Positions 8,122 to 21,342 of a DNA stretch of 64,000 nt are shown here, piece after piece. Every line of letters begins with the position of its first letter. The first letter of the stretch is position 1. The notes below the pieces were generated by a model. That model did no database searches. It was not told the DNA's origin and saw nothing but the letters and a program-made list of their open reading frames with translations. Position numbers and translations under genes: made by a program. Source of the stretch: Acidobacteriaceae bacterium (GTDB taxonomy: Bacteria; Acidobacteriota; Terriglobia; Bryobacterales; Bryobacteraceae); contig JAFAYL010000026.1 in assembly GCA_019240405.1 (NCBI GenBank), positions 1 through 64,000 of the forward strand. Direction: 5' to 3'.

Positions 8122-9234
8122 ATGGAATTCTCGGTAAGCAAGGCCGATCTGGTACGGGAGCTAGGGCTCACACAGGGCGTAGTTGAGAAGAAAACCACCA
8201 TCCCAATTCTTTCGAACATTCTGGTTGAAACAGATGACGAGCAGGTTTGGTTGACAGCTACAGATCTTGAACTTGGAATTCGCTGCGCATGTCCGGCACG
8301 TATCAAGAAAGAAGGCGCTGGTACAATTCCAGCTCGCCGCTTGCTCGATTATGTGCGGCTTCTGCCGGATGCAGACCTCCAGGTAAAGCTCGGCGATAAT
8401 CAGTGGGCCAGTTTCGTTTGTGGACGCTCGCGAACCCGTATTGCCGGCATGTCCCGGGAGAGTTTTCCGGAGTTGCCTCAAATGCCGGAACCGCTGGCCG
8501 GCATTCCTTTGTCCGTCTTGTCGGAGATGATTTCGCGTACCATTTTCGCCATCTCTGCCGAAGAATCGCGATTCACGTTGAATGGCGCATTGCTGATCTT
8601 AAAAGAAAGCGGCCTCGTGATGGTCGCGACCGACGGTCACCGCTTAGCAATTGTCGAAAAAAATCTCTCCCTGCCAGGTCTCAGCGGGTCATACCGGGCG
8701 CTGCTCCCCAAGAAAGCAATGTCTGAGATACAGAAGCTCGCAAGCGACGATTCAAGCAAACAGATCGAATTCTCCGGAAACGAAAATCACCTTTTCTTCC
8801 GAATCGACAAGCGCCTTCTGCTCAGCCGTAAATTGACAGGCAATTTTCCCGATTACGAGCGAGTCTTGCCCAAGGATCATCCGCACAAGCTCACTATTCA
8901 GCGTGATGAGCTGAAGTCGGCGATTGAGCGCGTCGCCCAGTTTGCTGACGAGCGTTCGCGCGCAATCCGGTTGCAGATTCTGAAAGAAGAGCTGAAGGTC
9001 CACTCCTCGATTTCAGAAACCGGCGAGAGCGAGGAAACGATTCCAGTTGAGTTTAGCGGACCTGATGTGGAGATCGGCTTCAATGCGCAATATCTGCTAG
9101 ATTTCTTGCGCTCCGTCGATCAGAGCGAAGTGGAATTCCACTTTAAAGATGCGAATAGCGCTGGTGAGCTCCGGCCGCACGCTGGTGCTGCAGATACCTC
9201 CTATCGCTATGTCGTGATGCCCATGCGCATTTGA
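8122..9234 (+). CDS. dnaN: DNA polymerase III subunit beta (sliding clamp)
   Basis: 370 aa, the usual length for the family. It has the three-domain clamp layout: N-terminal VRELGLTQGVVEKKTTIPIL, the central VATDGHRLA motif, and a C-terminus ending YRYVVMPMRI, the hydrophobic-pocket tail typical of DnaN. It forms the ring that tethers the replicative polymerase. AAGGAG lies about 17 bp upstream of the ATG. It sits between dnaA and gyrB as in many bacterial origin regions. Confidence 0.98.
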   Translation: MEFSVSKADLVRELGLTQGVVEKKTTIPILSNILVETDDEQVWLTATDLELGIRCACPARIKKEGAGTIPARRLLDYVRLLPDADLQVKLGDNQWASFVCGRSRTRIAGMSRESFPELPQMPEPLAGIPLSVLSEMISRTIFAISAEESRFTLNGALLILKESGLVMVATDGHRLAIVEKNLSLPGLSGSYRALLPKKAMSEIQKLASDDSSKQIEFSGNENHLFFRIDKRLLLSRKLTGNFPDYERVLPKDHPHKLTIQRDELKSAIERVAQFADERSRAIRLQILKEELKVHSSISETGESEETIPVEFSGPDVEIGFNAQYLLDFLRSVDQSEVEFHFKDANSAGELRPHAGAADTSYRYVVMPMRI

Positions 9235-9254
9235 CATGCAGTCGGGATATGTAA

Positions 9255-9274
9255 GGGCCGGGCACGCCCGGCCC
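9255..9274 (+). other. GC-rich hairpin between dnaN and gyrB
   Basis: GGGCCGGG (9255-9262), loop CACG, CCCGGCCC (9267-9274): a perfect 8-bp stem, extendable by the C-G pair that closes the loop. It lies 20 bp after the dnaN stop. No T tract follows, so it is more likely an mRNA-stability or attenuation hairpin than a classical terminator. Confidence 0.5.
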
Positions 9275-9295
9275 GCATGGGCATGGCCGCCCTAA

Positions 9296-11746
<2,451 letters not shown>

Positions 11747-11767
11747 GAACGCCTGCCCAGAGTCCGC

Positions 11768-14179
11768 CTATTGATGCCGCAGCGCTTGCGAGGGATCAAG
11801 CGAGGCTGCGCGCCGGGCGGGCACGTACGCCGCGGCAATCGAAACAGCAAGTAAAAGGCCTATAACGAGCAGATACGTTGTCGGATCCATCGGCTGCACT
11901 CCATAGAGCAGGCCCGAAAGCAGACGTGAGACGCCGAATGAACAGATTACCCCGGCAATCGTTCCGAGCAGCGCCGGCACAACTCCCTCGCGGACAATCA
12001 TGCGCATAATGTCTGCGGTTGACGCCCCGACAGCCATTCGCACCGCGATTTCGCTGATTCTCTGTGTCACCGAATACGCAATAACGGCATAGATTCCGAT
12101 GCAGGCCAAAAAAATCGCGAAACTGGCGAACGCGCTGAGCAGCCATCCCTGAAAAGCTCGACCGCCTAGCTCGCGATTGATCATCTGGTCCATTGTTCGG
12201 GGCAGGAAGACGGCTAAATCCGGATCCACCTGATGCACTTTCTTCTGAATCGCGGGTACAAAGCGAAGCGGATCGCCGGTGACTCGCGCCACAATGGCGA
12301 GCCATAAGAATTCATCCTGCGCAAGCGGCGTGAAGATCTCTGGAATCGGGCTGTTTTCAACCCCGTGCTGCCTGATGTCCGCCACCACACCGACGATCTC
12401 CTTCCACTGCGGGTGATCCGAAAAATAGGCAATCCGGCGCCCGATAGGATTCTCGCGCCCGAAGAAGCGACGAGCTAGCGTCTGGTTAACGATCGCAACG
12501 GGCTGAGAATCAAACGTGTCCGTGTAGGTGAAATTCCGGCCGCGCAAGACAGGAATCTCCAGCGTTTGGAAATAATCCGGCGAAATGCCGTTAAACTGAA
12601 CGGACGCTTTGTCCTGCTTCTCGTATGAAGACCTGCTGTCTGTCAGAATCGAGCACATGCCGCTGCCCACGAGAGGGAGGTTCAGTGCCACAGCGCTGGA
12701 TTCAACGCCCGGAATCGATTCAATGCCTTGAACGGTGTTGCTAATAAACGGGCCTACACGGCCGGGAAGTCCGTATCGCGATTTCGGGAGAGAGATCTGC
12801 GCCGTCAGCAGATGGTCGGTCGAGAAGCCCGGCTGCGTCGTGGAAGCCTTCACGAAGCTCTTTATCAACAGCCCCGATTCAATCAACAATAGCGCCGCGA
12901 GCCCGGTTTCAAAAGCCACAAACAATTGCCGAAGCCGCTCTTGAACCCGCGAATCTGTAACTCTTCCCGCCGATTGTTTCAAACTGTCGCTGATGCGAGT
13001 GGTCGATACCGAAACCGCCGGCGCAAGTCCGAAGAAAATGCCGGTCAGCAAGCCGGTCGCGAGCGCGAAAAGCAACACATGCCAGTCCAGCGCGATGCGT
13101 TCCGGATTAGGAATCCCAGTATTCTTCGCGGCCGCAACGATGCGCGCTCCTAGATAGGCGAAGCCTAAGCCCGTGAGAGCGGCGGAAAGAGAAACGAAAA
13201 TGCTTTCGGTTAATAATTGGCGGATGAGTCTTCCGCGGCTCGCCCCAATCGCGACGCGCACAGACATTTCATGTTTGCGCGACGATGCCCTGACGAGCAG
13301 CAGATTCGCCACATTCCCGCACGCGATCAAGAGCACCGAGCTAACCGCACCGAACAGCATGACCAGCACCGGCCGAATATCGCCCGTCAGAGACTCTCGT
13401 AAATTGAGCGCGAGCGCTCCGATGCCTCTGTTTTCCCGCGGGTATTCAGCCGCGAGCGACGCCGCGATTGTCGCCAATTCCGTATCGGCTTGATCGACGG
13501 AAACCCCTGGCCGGAGTCGCCCGAGTACGGAGTATTCGTGATAACCGCGCCGGTTCTCCAACTGTTTCGGATCGAAAGCAACCGGAATCAAGGTTTCATG
13601 CCCGCCCAGCACAGGCGAGATTCTTGGCAGGATTCCGATGATCGTATGTGGCTTGTCATCCAAAACGATCTTTCGTCCGAGCACATCGCCGCCGCCGAAT
13701 TCACTCTGCCAAAATGACCAGCTCAGCATCGCAACATCGTTCCGGCCAGGCAGATTCTCCTGTTCAGCGAAGCTTCTTCCGCGAACGGGCCTGATCCCAA
13801 GAAGCGGCAGCATCGTGGATTCGCACAAAAGAACGCGAACCCGCTGGGGCGTGCCTTGCCCCGTTAGATTCGCTTGAGTCTCCCGGTAAATCGCCAGAGA
13901 TTCCATCGAGCCCACTTGCGTTTTCCAATCGAGATAATCGGCCATGCTCACGTCTGCCCTCATGTCGCCGCCCTTTGTCTCAAAAACGCGAACAACCTTA
14001 TCTGGATCCTTGAATGGAAGGGATTGCAACAGAACGCTGTAAACCACACTGAAAATTGTGGTTGTTGCGCCGATCCCGACCGTTAGCGCCAAAAACGCGG
14101 CCAGCGTTGATCCTGGGTAACGGCGCGCCATTCGCCACGCGCTGCCTGCGTCGTTCAAAAAGCCTTCTCGAAACAACAC
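11768..14179 (-). CDS. MacB/FtsX-family ABC permease, acidobacterial orphan-permease type
   Basis: 803 aa. The N-terminal helix (LAAFLALTVGIGATTTIFSV) is followed by a MacB-type periplasmic domain. FtsX-like helices lie around residues 270-380, then a second periplasmic domain, and a second FtsX block near the C-terminus (YSVTQRISEIAVRMAVGAS). This duplicated permease without its own ATPase gene is the acidobacterial duplicated orphan permease layout, known in many copies in Acidobacteriota. No ATP-binding or membrane-fusion partner is adjacent. The substrate is unknown; export or efflux is the general expectation. Confidence 0.85.
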   Translation of the reverse strand: MLFREGFLNDAGSAWRMARRYPGSTLAAFLALTVGIGATTTIFSVVYSVLLQSLPFKDPDKVVRVFETKGGDMRADVSMADYLDWKTQVGSMESLAIYRETQANLTGQGTPQRVRVLLCESTMLPLLGIRPVRGRSFAEQENLPGRNDVAMLSWSFWQSEFGGGDVLGRKIVLDDKPHTIIGILPRISPVLGGHETLIPVAFDPKQLENRRGYHEYSVLGRLRPGVSVDQADTELATIAASLAAEYPRENRGIGALALNLRESLTGDIRPVLVMLFGAVSSVLLIACGNVANLLLVRASSRKHEMSVRVAIGASRGRLIRQLLTESIFVSLSAALTGLGFAYLGARIVAAAKNTGIPNPERIALDWHVLLFALATGLLTGIFFGLAPAVSVSTTRISDSLKQSAGRVTDSRVQERLRQLFVAFETGLAALLLIESGLLIKSFVKASTTQPGFSTDHLLTAQISLPKSRYGLPGRVGPFISNTVQGIESIPGVESSAVALNLPLVGSGMCSILTDSRSSYEKQDKASVQFNGISPDYFQTLEIPVLRGRNFTYTDTFDSQPVAIVNQTLARRFFGRENPIGRRIAYFSDHPQWKEIVGVVADIRQHGVENSPIPEIFTPLAQDEFLWLAIVARVTGDPLRFVPAIQKKVHQVDPDLAVFLPRTMDQMINRELGGRAFQGWLLSAFASFAIFLACIGIYAVIAYSVTQRISEIAVRMAVGASTADIMRMIVREGVVPALLGTIAGVICSFGVSRLLSGLLYGVQPMDPTTYLLVIGLLLAVSIAAAYVPARRAASLDPSQALRHQ

Positions 14180-14226
14180 GATCCCTATCTATCGTCTCAA
14201 CCGCCGGTTTTCAAGACTCTGATTAA

Positions 14227-15405
14227 ATGAGGGCCATGCCTACGCTACCTGCTGTCCGCGTAAACCGAAACGCGGCTGACCGGATAGCAAGCGGCCATCC
14301 GTGGATTTTTTCAAGTGATGTTTTGGACCGTGGCGCGTCGCAGCCAGGTGACGCCGTGCGAGTGCTCGACGGCAATGGTAGGGTGCTTGGCACTGCGCAC
14401 TATAGCTCCACCTCGCAGATATCTCTGCGCATGCTCAGCAATCACCTCGAAGATATCGATGAGAACTTTCTCAGGCGCCGTATCGAAGCTGCTTACCTCT
14501 TTCGCCGGCGAGTCGTTTCTGGCTCAGATGCTTATCGTTTGGTGCACGCCGAAGGCGATCTTTTGCCTGCATTGATCATCGATCGTTATGCGGACTGGTT
14601 CGTCGTGCAATTGCTCGATCAGGGAATGGACCGGCTCGCGCCTGAATTGGTTAGAGTTCTAATTTCGCTGTTCGTGCCGAAGGGAATTATCGCGCGCAAT
14701 GACGTCGCAACCAGAGCCAAAGAAAACCTGGCCCGGGAAATTCGCGTGCTAGCAGGCGACGCGCCGGAGCGAATAGAAATCAATATGAACGATCTCACTT
14801 GGCAGGCCGATCTCCTCTCCGGCCAGAAGACCGGCGTTTTTCTGGATCAGCGTGAAAATTACATCGCCGCGCGCCGTTACGCGCGAGGGCGAGCACTCGA
14901 CTGCTTTACGGGAACCGGCGGTTTTGCTCTTCATCTCGCCTCAGTGTGCGAAGCGGTCGACGGAATTGACAGCTCTGCGCGGGCACTCGCGATCGCAACG
15001 TCTAATGCCGCTGCGAATCGGATTACCAATGTCAATTTTCGTGAAGTCAACGTAATGGACTATTTGCCCAGCCTGGTCGCAGCGAAACGCCAGCTCGATA
15101 TCGTTGTTGTCGACCCGCCTGCTTTCAGCAAATCGAGATCTGTTCTCGAAAGCGCCGTCCGAGGTTATAAAGAAATCAATTTGCGCGCGCTCCGCCTATT
15201 AAAGCAAGGTGGAATTCTCGTCACATGCTCCTGTTCGCACCACATGAGCGAAGCGCGATTTCTGGAAGTAGTTGCGCAGGCGGCGCTCGATTCGAAAAAG
15301 CAGCTCCGAGTTCTCGAGCGGCGCACGCAGCCGCAGGATCATCCGATTCTGCTGACTGTTCCCGAAACGCATTATCTGAAGTGTCTGATCTTAGAAGTAA
15401 TTTGA
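14227..15405 (+). CDS. Class I SAM-dependent rRNA methyltransferase, RlmI-like
   Basis: 392 aa; an alternative ATG at 14236 is equally possible. An N-terminal PUA-like domain (HPWIFSSDV, residues 20-85) is followed by a linker domain. The Rossmann methyltransferase has the SAM motif DCFTGTGGFALHLA, then VVVDPPAFSKS and the catalytic-loop Cys pair in TCSCSHHMS. This matches RlmI, which forms 5-methylcytosine at 23S rRNA position 1962 in E. coli. It is divergent from the permease gene (47 bp) and convergent with selB (8 bp). Confidence 0.88.
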   Translation: MRAMPTLPAVRVNRNAADRIASGHPWIFSSDVLDRGASQPGDAVRVLDGNGRVLGTAHYSSTSQISLRMLSNHLEDIDENFLRRRIEAAYLFRRRVVSGSDAYRLVHAEGDLLPALIIDRYADWFVVQLLDQGMDRLAPELVRVLISLFVPKGIIARNDVATRAKENLAREIRVLAGDAPERIEINMNDLTWQADLLSGQKTGVFLDQRENYIAARRYARGRALDCFTGTGGFALHLASVCEAVDGIDSSARALAIATSNAAANRITNVNFREVNVMDYLPSLVAAKRQLDIVVVDPPAFSKSRSVLESAVRGYKEINLRALRLLKQGGILVTCSCSHHMSEARFLEVVAQAALDSKKQLRVLERRTQPQDHPILLTVPETHYLKCLILEVI

Positions 15406-15413
15406 ACTGTGCG

Positions 15414-17255
15414 TCAGAGCACGACGCGCATGTCACCTTCACGCCGGGTTACGTTAACGCGATCGAGATACTCGAGCAGCGGAATAGCGTATTTTCGCGA
15501 GATCTGGGTCGATTCTTTGAAGTCCGGGACGGAAAATCTGCGGCCCTTATGAGCCGCGAGAGAGTTCCGAATTTGCGCAATTGTGTCAGTGTGAAATATC
15601 AAATCTGATGAAATACGAACCAGCGTCTTGCTTTTGATCAAACCTTCCAACTGCGCTCTTGCTTCTTTGGGATCCGCGGCTGCAGAGCTCAAGGCTTCGC
15701 TCAATGATGGCGGCTGAAATCCCGCTTTGCGGAACAGATCTTCTAATTTTGCCCGAAGCTCGAGCTCCCGGTTGCCGAGGCGTGGTTTGTGGGTTGTAAG
15801 AGCCACAACATCCCCCTCCTGGCGTATTGACGGAAAGTCTTGAAAGACGCGAGTAGCGAGATGTGGGTCAAGGCCAAGCCGCGCGTGCGCTACGGGGGCG
15901 CCCAGGGCAGCGGGATTCTGCGAATGAAAGCGCGTCAAATACTGGACAAGTTCTTCGCGTTTACCAGCGAGCCACGCCCCACTTACAACGCATTGTGCCG
16001 CCTCGATCATCAGCAATGCGGGGTTGCGCGTCACAATCGAGCGAAGATCCGGTTCACCGAGACCAGTCGATCGAACCAGATCGGAAAGCCTGATCCCGTT
16101 TTCGCGTTCTTCGACGAGAATCTGCACGCGCTTGTCAGGAGTGGCGTTCATCAGCTCGTGCAAGCGAAGCAACTGTTTCGCGCGATTGACACGCCGGGGA
16201 GGGAAGGCGTCGATAACTGTCCCGCCGGCAACCGTATGCGCCGGCGACGGCCGCCGCAGAACGAACCGATCTCCGGGAATGGCGAGCAGGGGCTCAGCCA
16301 GCCATAACCTGGCCAAAGCTTCACAACCTTCCGCGCCGCGCCGCAGAACCTTCAACGTCGCAAAAACCTCCGCAGTCCCAATGTGGAGAAGCACCTGCTG
16401 CCGGTTTTGAGGAACTGCAAAACCCTTGAGCCATTCCAAGGAGACGTCCATCAACTGCGTCGTCTCGAGTCCGCCCGAATGCGTCAACACGTGCCCGCGC
16501 CGGATCTCCGAACTTTCAATTCCGGATAGATTGACCGCCGTGCGCTGCCCCGCCAAAGCGATCTCCACGGGTTTGCCGTGGACTTGCAACCCTCGAATCC
16601 GGATCTCCCGGCGCGACGGATGCAGTTGCGCCATCTCGCCGGCTGAAAGCCGCCCGCTCCATAAAGTTCCCGTCACAACCGTACCGAATCCGCGCAGTGT
16701 GAAGCTGCGATCAACCGGCAAGCGCGCGAATCCCTTGTCGCTTCTGGGCTGAGCGCGAGCAGCCAATCTTGACAGCTCCGATCGAAGGTCATCGAGCCCC
16801 TCTCCGGTTCTCGCGCTCACAGGCACCATCGCCGCCCCTTCGAGAAACGAGCCCGCGCACAACGCTCGCGCCTCTTCACCAGCAATTTGAATCTGCTCGG
16901 AACTGGCAATATCGATCTTTGTCAGCACGATCATGCCGTCGCGAATACCGAGAAGGCGGCAAATCTCGAAGTGCTCCCGCGTTTGCGGTTTTACGCTCTC
17001 ATCGGCGGCAATGATCAAGAGAACAGCCTGGATTCCGACCGCGCCCGCAAGCATGTTCCTGATGAACCGCTCGTGGCCAGGAACGTCAATAAAGCTTATC
17101 GTTTGCCCATCGGGCAGAGTAACGTGAGCGAATCCCAGATCAATCGAAATACCGCGCCGCTTTTCCTCGGCCAGACGGTCCGTATCCATCCCGGTTAGTG
17201 CGCCGACAAGCGCTGTCTTCCCGTGATCGATATGGCCCGCGGTTCCTATGATCAT
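15414..17255 (-). CDS. selB: Selenocysteine-specific translation elongation factor SelB
   Basis: 613 aa, normal SelB length. G1 is [13 protein letters not shown] (4-16). The switch region [20 protein letters not shown] and the DVPGHE and LTKID motifs are intact. Two beta-barrel domains follow, then a C-terminal half made of winged-helix repeats that recognise the SECIS hairpin. It delivers Sec-tRNA to in-frame UGA codons. Its presence implies selA, selD, selC and at least one selenoprotein elsewhere in the genome; none was recognised in this window. It diverges from the carboxylase gene with about 100 bp between. Confidence 0.95.
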   Translation of the reverse strand: MIIGTAGHIDHGKTALVGALTGMDTDRLAEEKRRGISIDLGFAHVTLPDGQTISFIDVPGHERFIRNMLAGAVGIQAVLLIIAADESVKPQTREHFEICRLLGIRDGMIVLTKIDIASSEQIQIAGEEARALCAGSFLEGAAMVPVSARTGEGLDDLRSELSRLAARAQPRSDKGFARLPVDRSFTLRGFGTVVTGTLWSGRLSAGEMAQLHPSRREIRIRGLQVHGKPVEIALAGQRTAVNLSGIESSEIRRGHVLTHSGGLETTQLMDVSLEWLKGFAVPQNRQQVLLHIGTAEVFATLKVLRRGAEGCEALARLWLAEPLLAIPGDRFVLRRPSPAHTVAGGTVIDAFPPRRVNRAKQLLRLHELMNATPDKRVQILVEERENGIRLSDLVRSTGLGEPDLRSIVTRNPALLMIEAAQCVVSGAWLAGKREELVQYLTRFHSQNPAALGAPVAHARLGLDPHLATRVFQDFPSIRQEGDVVALTTHKPRLGNRELELRAKLEDLFRKAGFQPPSLSEALSSAAADPKEARAQLEGLIKSKTLVRISSDLIFHTDTIAQIRNSLAAHKGRRFSVPDFKESTQISRKYAIPLLEYLDRVNVTRREGDMRVVL

Positions 17256-17357
17256 CGAGGACTGATTTTATCGTCGCATTCAGTCCCGGAATACACTCGA
17301 AACTGAGCCCGTAGCGGTCGTGGGGATCCCCCGGCCCGCAGTGCTGGATCCATCATC

Positions 17358-18905
17358 ATGAACACAAACCGTCTCGACGAAGTCCGTCGCCGTCATGCGC
17401 GCGCCGAAGAAGGCGGAGGAACCGAACGGCAAACCCGCCAACACGCTGAAGGAAAGCTGTCGGCGCGAGAACGAATCGCGCTGCTTCTCGACGAAGGCAC
17501 CTTCGAAGAGCTGGACAAGCTGGTGCGCCATCGCTGCTACAACTTCGGCATGGAAGAGAACGTCGTCGATGGCGACGGTTTCGTCACAGGGCACGGCCTC
17601 ATTCATGGGCGTCAAGTCTTTGTCTTCGCTCAAGACTTCACCGTTTTCGGCGGGTCGCTTTCGGAAGCCAATGCGCAGAAGATCGTCAAAATTATGGATC
17701 TGGCTCTGAAAACAGGCGCTCCCATCATCGGCTTGAACGATTCGGGCGGGGCGCGCATTCAAGAGGGCGTCGTCTCGCTTGCCGGTTACGCAGATATCTT
17801 CTTGCGCAACACCCTCGCAAGCGGCGTCATCCCGCAAATATCGGCCATCATGGGCCCGTGCGCGGGCGGTGCGGTCTATTCACCGGCGCTTACGGATTTT
17901 GTCTTCATGGTGAACGGTACGAGTCACATGTTTGTCACCGGACCCGACGTGATAAAAACCGTCACGCACGAAGACGTGACGAAAGAAAATCTGGGCGGCG
18001 CAGTTACGCATAATTCGACGAGCGGCGTTGCGCAATTCTTGGCCGCGGACGACGAGGATTGCCTTCGCAGTATTCGCGAGCTGATGCGTTTTCTGCCGCA
18101 GAACAATCTGGATGGTGTCCCTCGCATGCCGGCCAAGGATCCGGAGGGCCGGGCCGATCCCGAGCTCGATAGTTTAATTCCTCTCGAATCAAACAAGCCG
18201 TATGACATGAAGGATGTAATTACCCGTGTGGTGGACGACGGCTATTTCTTCGAAGTGGCCGAGCATTTCGCGCGCAACATTGTCGTCGGCTTCGCGCGGA
18301 TGGCCGGAGAAGCAATCGGAATCGTTGCGAATCAACCGACACACCTCGCCGGATGCCTCGATATCAATTCATCGACAAAGGGCGCGCGCTTCGTCCGCTT
18401 CTGCGATGCGTTCCAAATCCCCATCCTGACTTTCGAAGACGTGCCGGGATTCCTGCCAGGCACCGCCCAGGAGTTCGGCGGCATCATTCGCCATGGCGCG
18501 AAGCTGCTCTACGCCTTTGCGGAAGCAACCGTGCCGAAGATCACGGTGATTACACGCAAGGCGTACGGCGGCGCCTACTGCGTTATGGGTTCAAAACACC
18601 TTCGTACAGACGTGAATTTCGCCTACCCAACGGCTGAAATCGCGGTCATGGGGCCTGAAGGCGCCGTGAACATTCTCTATCGCCGTGAGCTCCAGGGTAC
18701 AAGCGATTCCGATGCGCTACGCGAAGCTAAGGTAAGCGAATACCGGGAGCATTTCGCAAATCCATTTGTCGCAGCAGAACGCGGCTATATTGATGACGTG
18801 ATCGAGCCTCACGAAACGCGCGCCAAGGTCATTCGGGCGTTGCGCATCCTCGCGAACAAGACCGATACCATGCCGCGCAAAAAGCACGGCAACATTCCGC
18901 TATGA
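17358..18905 (+). CDS. Acyl-CoA (propionyl-CoA) carboxylase beta subunit
   Basis: 515 aa, the typical length. The crotonase-fold carboxyltransferase halves are both present: the N-terminal half has [25 protein letters not shown] and [13 protein letters not shown], and the C-terminal half has [23 protein letters not shown] and [11 protein letters not shown]. The protein transfers the carboxyl group from carboxybiotin to an acyl-CoA, most often propionyl-CoA. No biotin carboxylase/carrier subunit lies next to it. The TGA stop overlaps the stop of the convergent SnoaL-like gene by 6 bp. Confidence 0.93.
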   Translation: MNTNRLDEVRRRHARAEEGGGTERQTRQHAEGKLSARERIALLLDEGTFEELDKLVRHRCYNFGMEENVVDGDGFVTGHGLIHGRQVFVFAQDFTVFGGSLSEANAQKIVKIMDLALKTGAPIIGLNDSGGARIQEGVVSLAGYADIFLRNTLASGVIPQISAIMGPCAGGAVYSPALTDFVFMVNGTSHMFVTGPDVIKTVTHEDVTKENLGGAVTHNSTSGVAQFLAADDEDCLRSIRELMRFLPQNNLDGVPRMPAKDPEGRADPELDSLIPLESNKPYDMKDVITRVVDDGYFFEVAEHFARNIVVGFARMAGEAIGIVANQPTHLAGCLDINSSTKGARFVRFCDAFQIPILTFEDVPGFLPGTAQEFGGIIRHGAKLLYAFAEATVPKITVITRKAYGGAYCVMGSKHLRTDVNFAYPTAEIAVMGPEGAVNILYRRELQGTSDSDALREAKVSEYREHFANPFVAAERGYIDDVIEPHETRAKVIRALRILANKTDTMPRKKHGNIPL

Positions 18906-19343
18906 TGCTCCGCCTGCGGCCGCGTTAGCTGGAGCCGCGCCGAGTTGCTCCAGCAGTGCGAGCCGGTCGAAATATACGTGCTCGCTTACCACTTTGCCGT
19001 CCCTGAGCCGGTCCAGGCTCATTCCGCTGAATTCAATATGCCTGCCGCTGGCAGGTATGCCCTGAAACTCACCTTTTTGCGTTCCCGTGACCGTCCAATG
19101 GAAAGCGACATGATCACCTTCGGCGACACTTTCCTTCAGGTGGAGTTTGAAATCGGGAAACGCCGTGCGCACCTCAGCGACGAAGCTTGCGATCTGATGC
19201 ACACCACGATGTCGAATCGGCTCCCTTCCGTTGGGGTCGCTTCGCTCGGCGTGCTCGCTATAGAGTTGCTTAGCGATCTCAGAGTTACCGGTGTTCCAAA
19301 GCTCGAGTTGCAGGTCAGTTATTCCTTGTGTGTTTGCCGCCAT
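18900..19343 (-). CDS. SnoaL-like/ester cyclase-type NTF2-fold protein
   Basis: 147 aa from ATG 19343, chosen for AAGGAG 5 bp upstream; the long frame extending further to 19847 has no matching start signal and is not part of the protein. The sequence has the SnoaL-type pattern ([58 protein letters not shown]) of one-domain alpha+beta barrels. Members are polyketide cyclases or uncharacterised small-molecule enzymes, and the substrate here is unknown. It overlaps the carboxylase stop tail to tail. Confidence 0.82.
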   Translation of the reverse strand: MAANTQGITDLQLELWNTGNSEIAKQLYSEHAERSDPNGREPIRHRGVHQIASFVAEVRTAFPDFKLHLKESVAEGDHVAFHWTVTGTQKGEFQGIPASGRHIEFSGMSLDRLRDGKVVSEHVYFDRLALLEQLGAAPANAAAGGAS

Positions 19344-19390
19344 AAAATCTCCTTCGTGCATTCTATGCGATTTTGCAAGAGTAAGGAGAA

Positions 19391-20386
19391 ATGACATTGT
19401 CACGTGCGTTCCTGTCTGCGGCACTGCTGCTGGCCGCCATAACACTTCCGGAACACAAAGCCACTGGGCAGATCTACAAAATTGCGGCGATGAATACGCG
19501 ACAAATCCAGGCTCTCGATCTGCAAAGAACGGTTGTCGTGATTCCGGGCGGAATTCTAGAGGAACACGGGCCCTATCTTCCCTCCTATACTGACGGCTAC
19601 GCGATTGAGCGTTACACACAAGAATTGGCAAACGCAATTGCCGCGCGACCAGGTTGGGTCGTGCTTCTGTTCCCCCAAATCCCATTAGGCAATGACCCGG
19701 CAAACACAATTGGAGCCAAGCGAGTCTTTCCTGGAAGCTATCCCGTGCGCATGGCGACCGTGCGTGCAATTTACATGGATGTAGCGAATGAGCTTGGCGA
19801 CCAAGGTTTTCGCTGGATTTTTCTGGTGCATAATCACGGCGCACCAAACAACCAGAAGGCGCTCAACCAGGCATCGGACTATTTTCATGATGTCTATGGC
19901 GGAGCCATGGTGAACTTGTTCGGGCTGAGACCGGTATTCGAATGCTGCGGCACAAAGAACAAATTTCTTTCGCCCGAAGCGCGCGCCGAGGAGGGCTTCA
20001 CTGTGCATGCCGGGGCAGATGAGCACAGTCAGCTTTTGCTTCTGCGTCCTGAGCTGGTCGCCCCTGACTACCGCCAGGCCGAATCGCTGACGGCGCACAA
20101 CTTCGCGGACCACGTGCGCATCGCGAAAGCCGGCGGATGGCAGGGCTACTTTGGCGCTCCGCGTTTCGCGAGCGCCGCCATGGGAGCGCAAGAATTCCTG
20201 AGCTCCTCGCATAAGCTGAACGAAGTCGCTCTACAGATTCTGGACGGCCTCGATTGTAAGAAGATTCCTCGATATGCCGACGAAATGGATCCCCTGAATG
20301 TTGCCGGCGAACAAGCCGAACTGGACCATGAGCGAGTGATCGAAAAGCGCGAATTGGATTGGCTCAAGTCGCACAATCTTCAATAA
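19391..20386 (+). CDS. Exported creatininase-family amidohydrolase
   Basis: 331 aa. Residues 1-27 look like a signal peptide (FLSAALLLAAITL, cleavage near ATGQ). The creatininase fold is recognisable from IPGGILEEHGPYLPSYTDGY (metal-binding Glu, His, Asp), the NHGAPN variant of the usual NGHGGN loop, and HAGADEHSQLLLLRPELV. Family members are metal-dependent amidases acting on cyclic or formamide substrates; an exported version is less usual. It diverges from the SnoaL-like gene with 47 bp between and precedes the acetyltransferase gene on the same strand. Confidence 0.82.
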   Translation: MTLSRAFLSAALLLAAITLPEHKATGQIYKIAAMNTRQIQALDLQRTVVVIPGGILEEHGPYLPSYTDGYAIERYTQELANAIAARPGWVVLLFPQIPLGNDPANTIGAKRVFPGSYPVRMATVRAIYMDVANELGDQGFRWIFLVHNHGAPNNQKALNQASDYFHDVYGGAMVNLFGLRPVFECCGTKNKFLSPEARAEEGFTVHAGADEHSQLLLLRPELVAPDYRQAESLTAHNFADHVRIAKAGGWQGYFGAPRFASAAMGAQEFLSSSHKLNEVALQILDGLDCKKIPRYADEMDPLNVAGEQAELDHERVIEKRELDWLKSHNLQ

Positions 20387-20457
20387 TCGAAGCGCGGTGT
20401 CTGGGCCCTCCGCCCCGCTGCCGTCCCCGCGCACTGCCGGTTCCATGACCAAGCACC

Positions 20458-21342
20458 ATGCCGTCAGCGACAGTTCAAATCGCGAGTACGCTGGAAGGCA
20501 TGTATTCGAGGGATGAACTCGCTAACGGATTTCGGCAATTAGGCGTCTCGCCCGGAGACACCATAATGCTGCACGCGTCCGTGCGTGCAGTCGGCGTCAT
20601 CGCCGGCGGCCCAGATCAAATTCATTTGGCTCTGAAGCAGGTGTTGACTGAAGAGGGCACTCTGATGATGTACGCGAGTTGCCCTGAGTTTTGCGACGAA
20701 GTCGGGCGTGGGCGTCTCACAATCGAGCAGGAGCGCGAGATTCTGGAGAAGCTGCCGCCGTTTGATCCGCTTACCGCGAGATCGCAGCGCGAGAACGGCA
20801 CACTGGTTGAATTTTTCCGCACATACCCGGATTCTCGTGTAAATCAGCATGTCGCGCGCTTCGTAGTCTGGGGAAAGCAAGCCCCATACCTGCTCTCCAA
20901 GCAGCCCTGGAATTATGCCTTCGGTGTCGGCTCTCTGCTTGACCGCTTTCTTGAGCTCAATGGAAAAATTCTGCTGCTCGGATGCGATCACGACACCGTG
21001 ACGTTTCTCCATTACGCTGAGCACGTCGCCGATATTCCCGGTAAGCGTGTTGCGCGATTCCGAGTGCCTGTGGAAGAAGGCGGCATGCGTGTATGGCGTG
21101 ACATGGAAGAATTCGATACCTCCGACCGCGGTGCGCATCCGAACTGGCCGGATCGATTCTTTTCGTATCTCGTGGATGGTTATCTCGCCGCATGCAACAA
21201 TCGCGGCGCCCGGGTAGGAAACGCGGAAACTCACCTGTTCTTCGCCTCGGGATTGCTGGATTACGCTCTGCCGTGTATGAGAGCCGTTGCTGCAGATGCC
21301 CGCGCAGCGACCCAACTCGATCTCAGCAGTGGCAAAACCTGA
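20458..21342 (+). CDS. AAC(3)-family N-acetyltransferase
   Basis: 294 aa. Pattern of the aminoglycoside 3-N-acetyltransferase family: MLHASVRAVGVIAGGPDQI near the N-terminus, GTLVEFFRTYPDSRVNQHVA in the middle, LLLGCDHDTVTFLHYAEHVA with the catalytic-region His, and an HLFFASGLLDYAL tail. The family uses acetyl-CoA to modify the 3-amino group of deoxystreptamine, but many chromosomal environmental members have other or unknown substrates. The usual SxHP near the active site reads NQHV here. Resistance function should not be assumed. Confidence 0.85.
   Translation: MPSATVQIASTLEGMYSRDELANGFRQLGVSPGDTIMLHASVRAVGVIAGGPDQIHLALKQVLTEEGTLMMYASCPEFCDEVGRGRLTIEQEREILEKLPPFDPLTARSQRENGTLVEFFRTYPDSRVNQHVARFVVWGKQAPYLLSKQPWNYAFGVGSLLDRFLELNGKILLLGCDHDTVTFLHYAEHVADIPGKRVARFRVPVEEGGMRVWRDMEEFDTSDRGAHPNWPDRFFSYLVDGYLAACNNRGARVGNAETHLFFASGLLDYALPCMRAVAADARAATQLDLSSGKT

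Noticed and set aside
17256-17357. tRNA-Sec gene beside selB
   Set aside because: No cloverleaf with a UCA anticodon is present in the gap.
19344-19847. N-terminal extension of the SnoaL-like frame
   Set aside because: The ATG at 19343 has an ideal AAGGAG, the domain starts there, and the extension overlaps the creatininase gene antisense.
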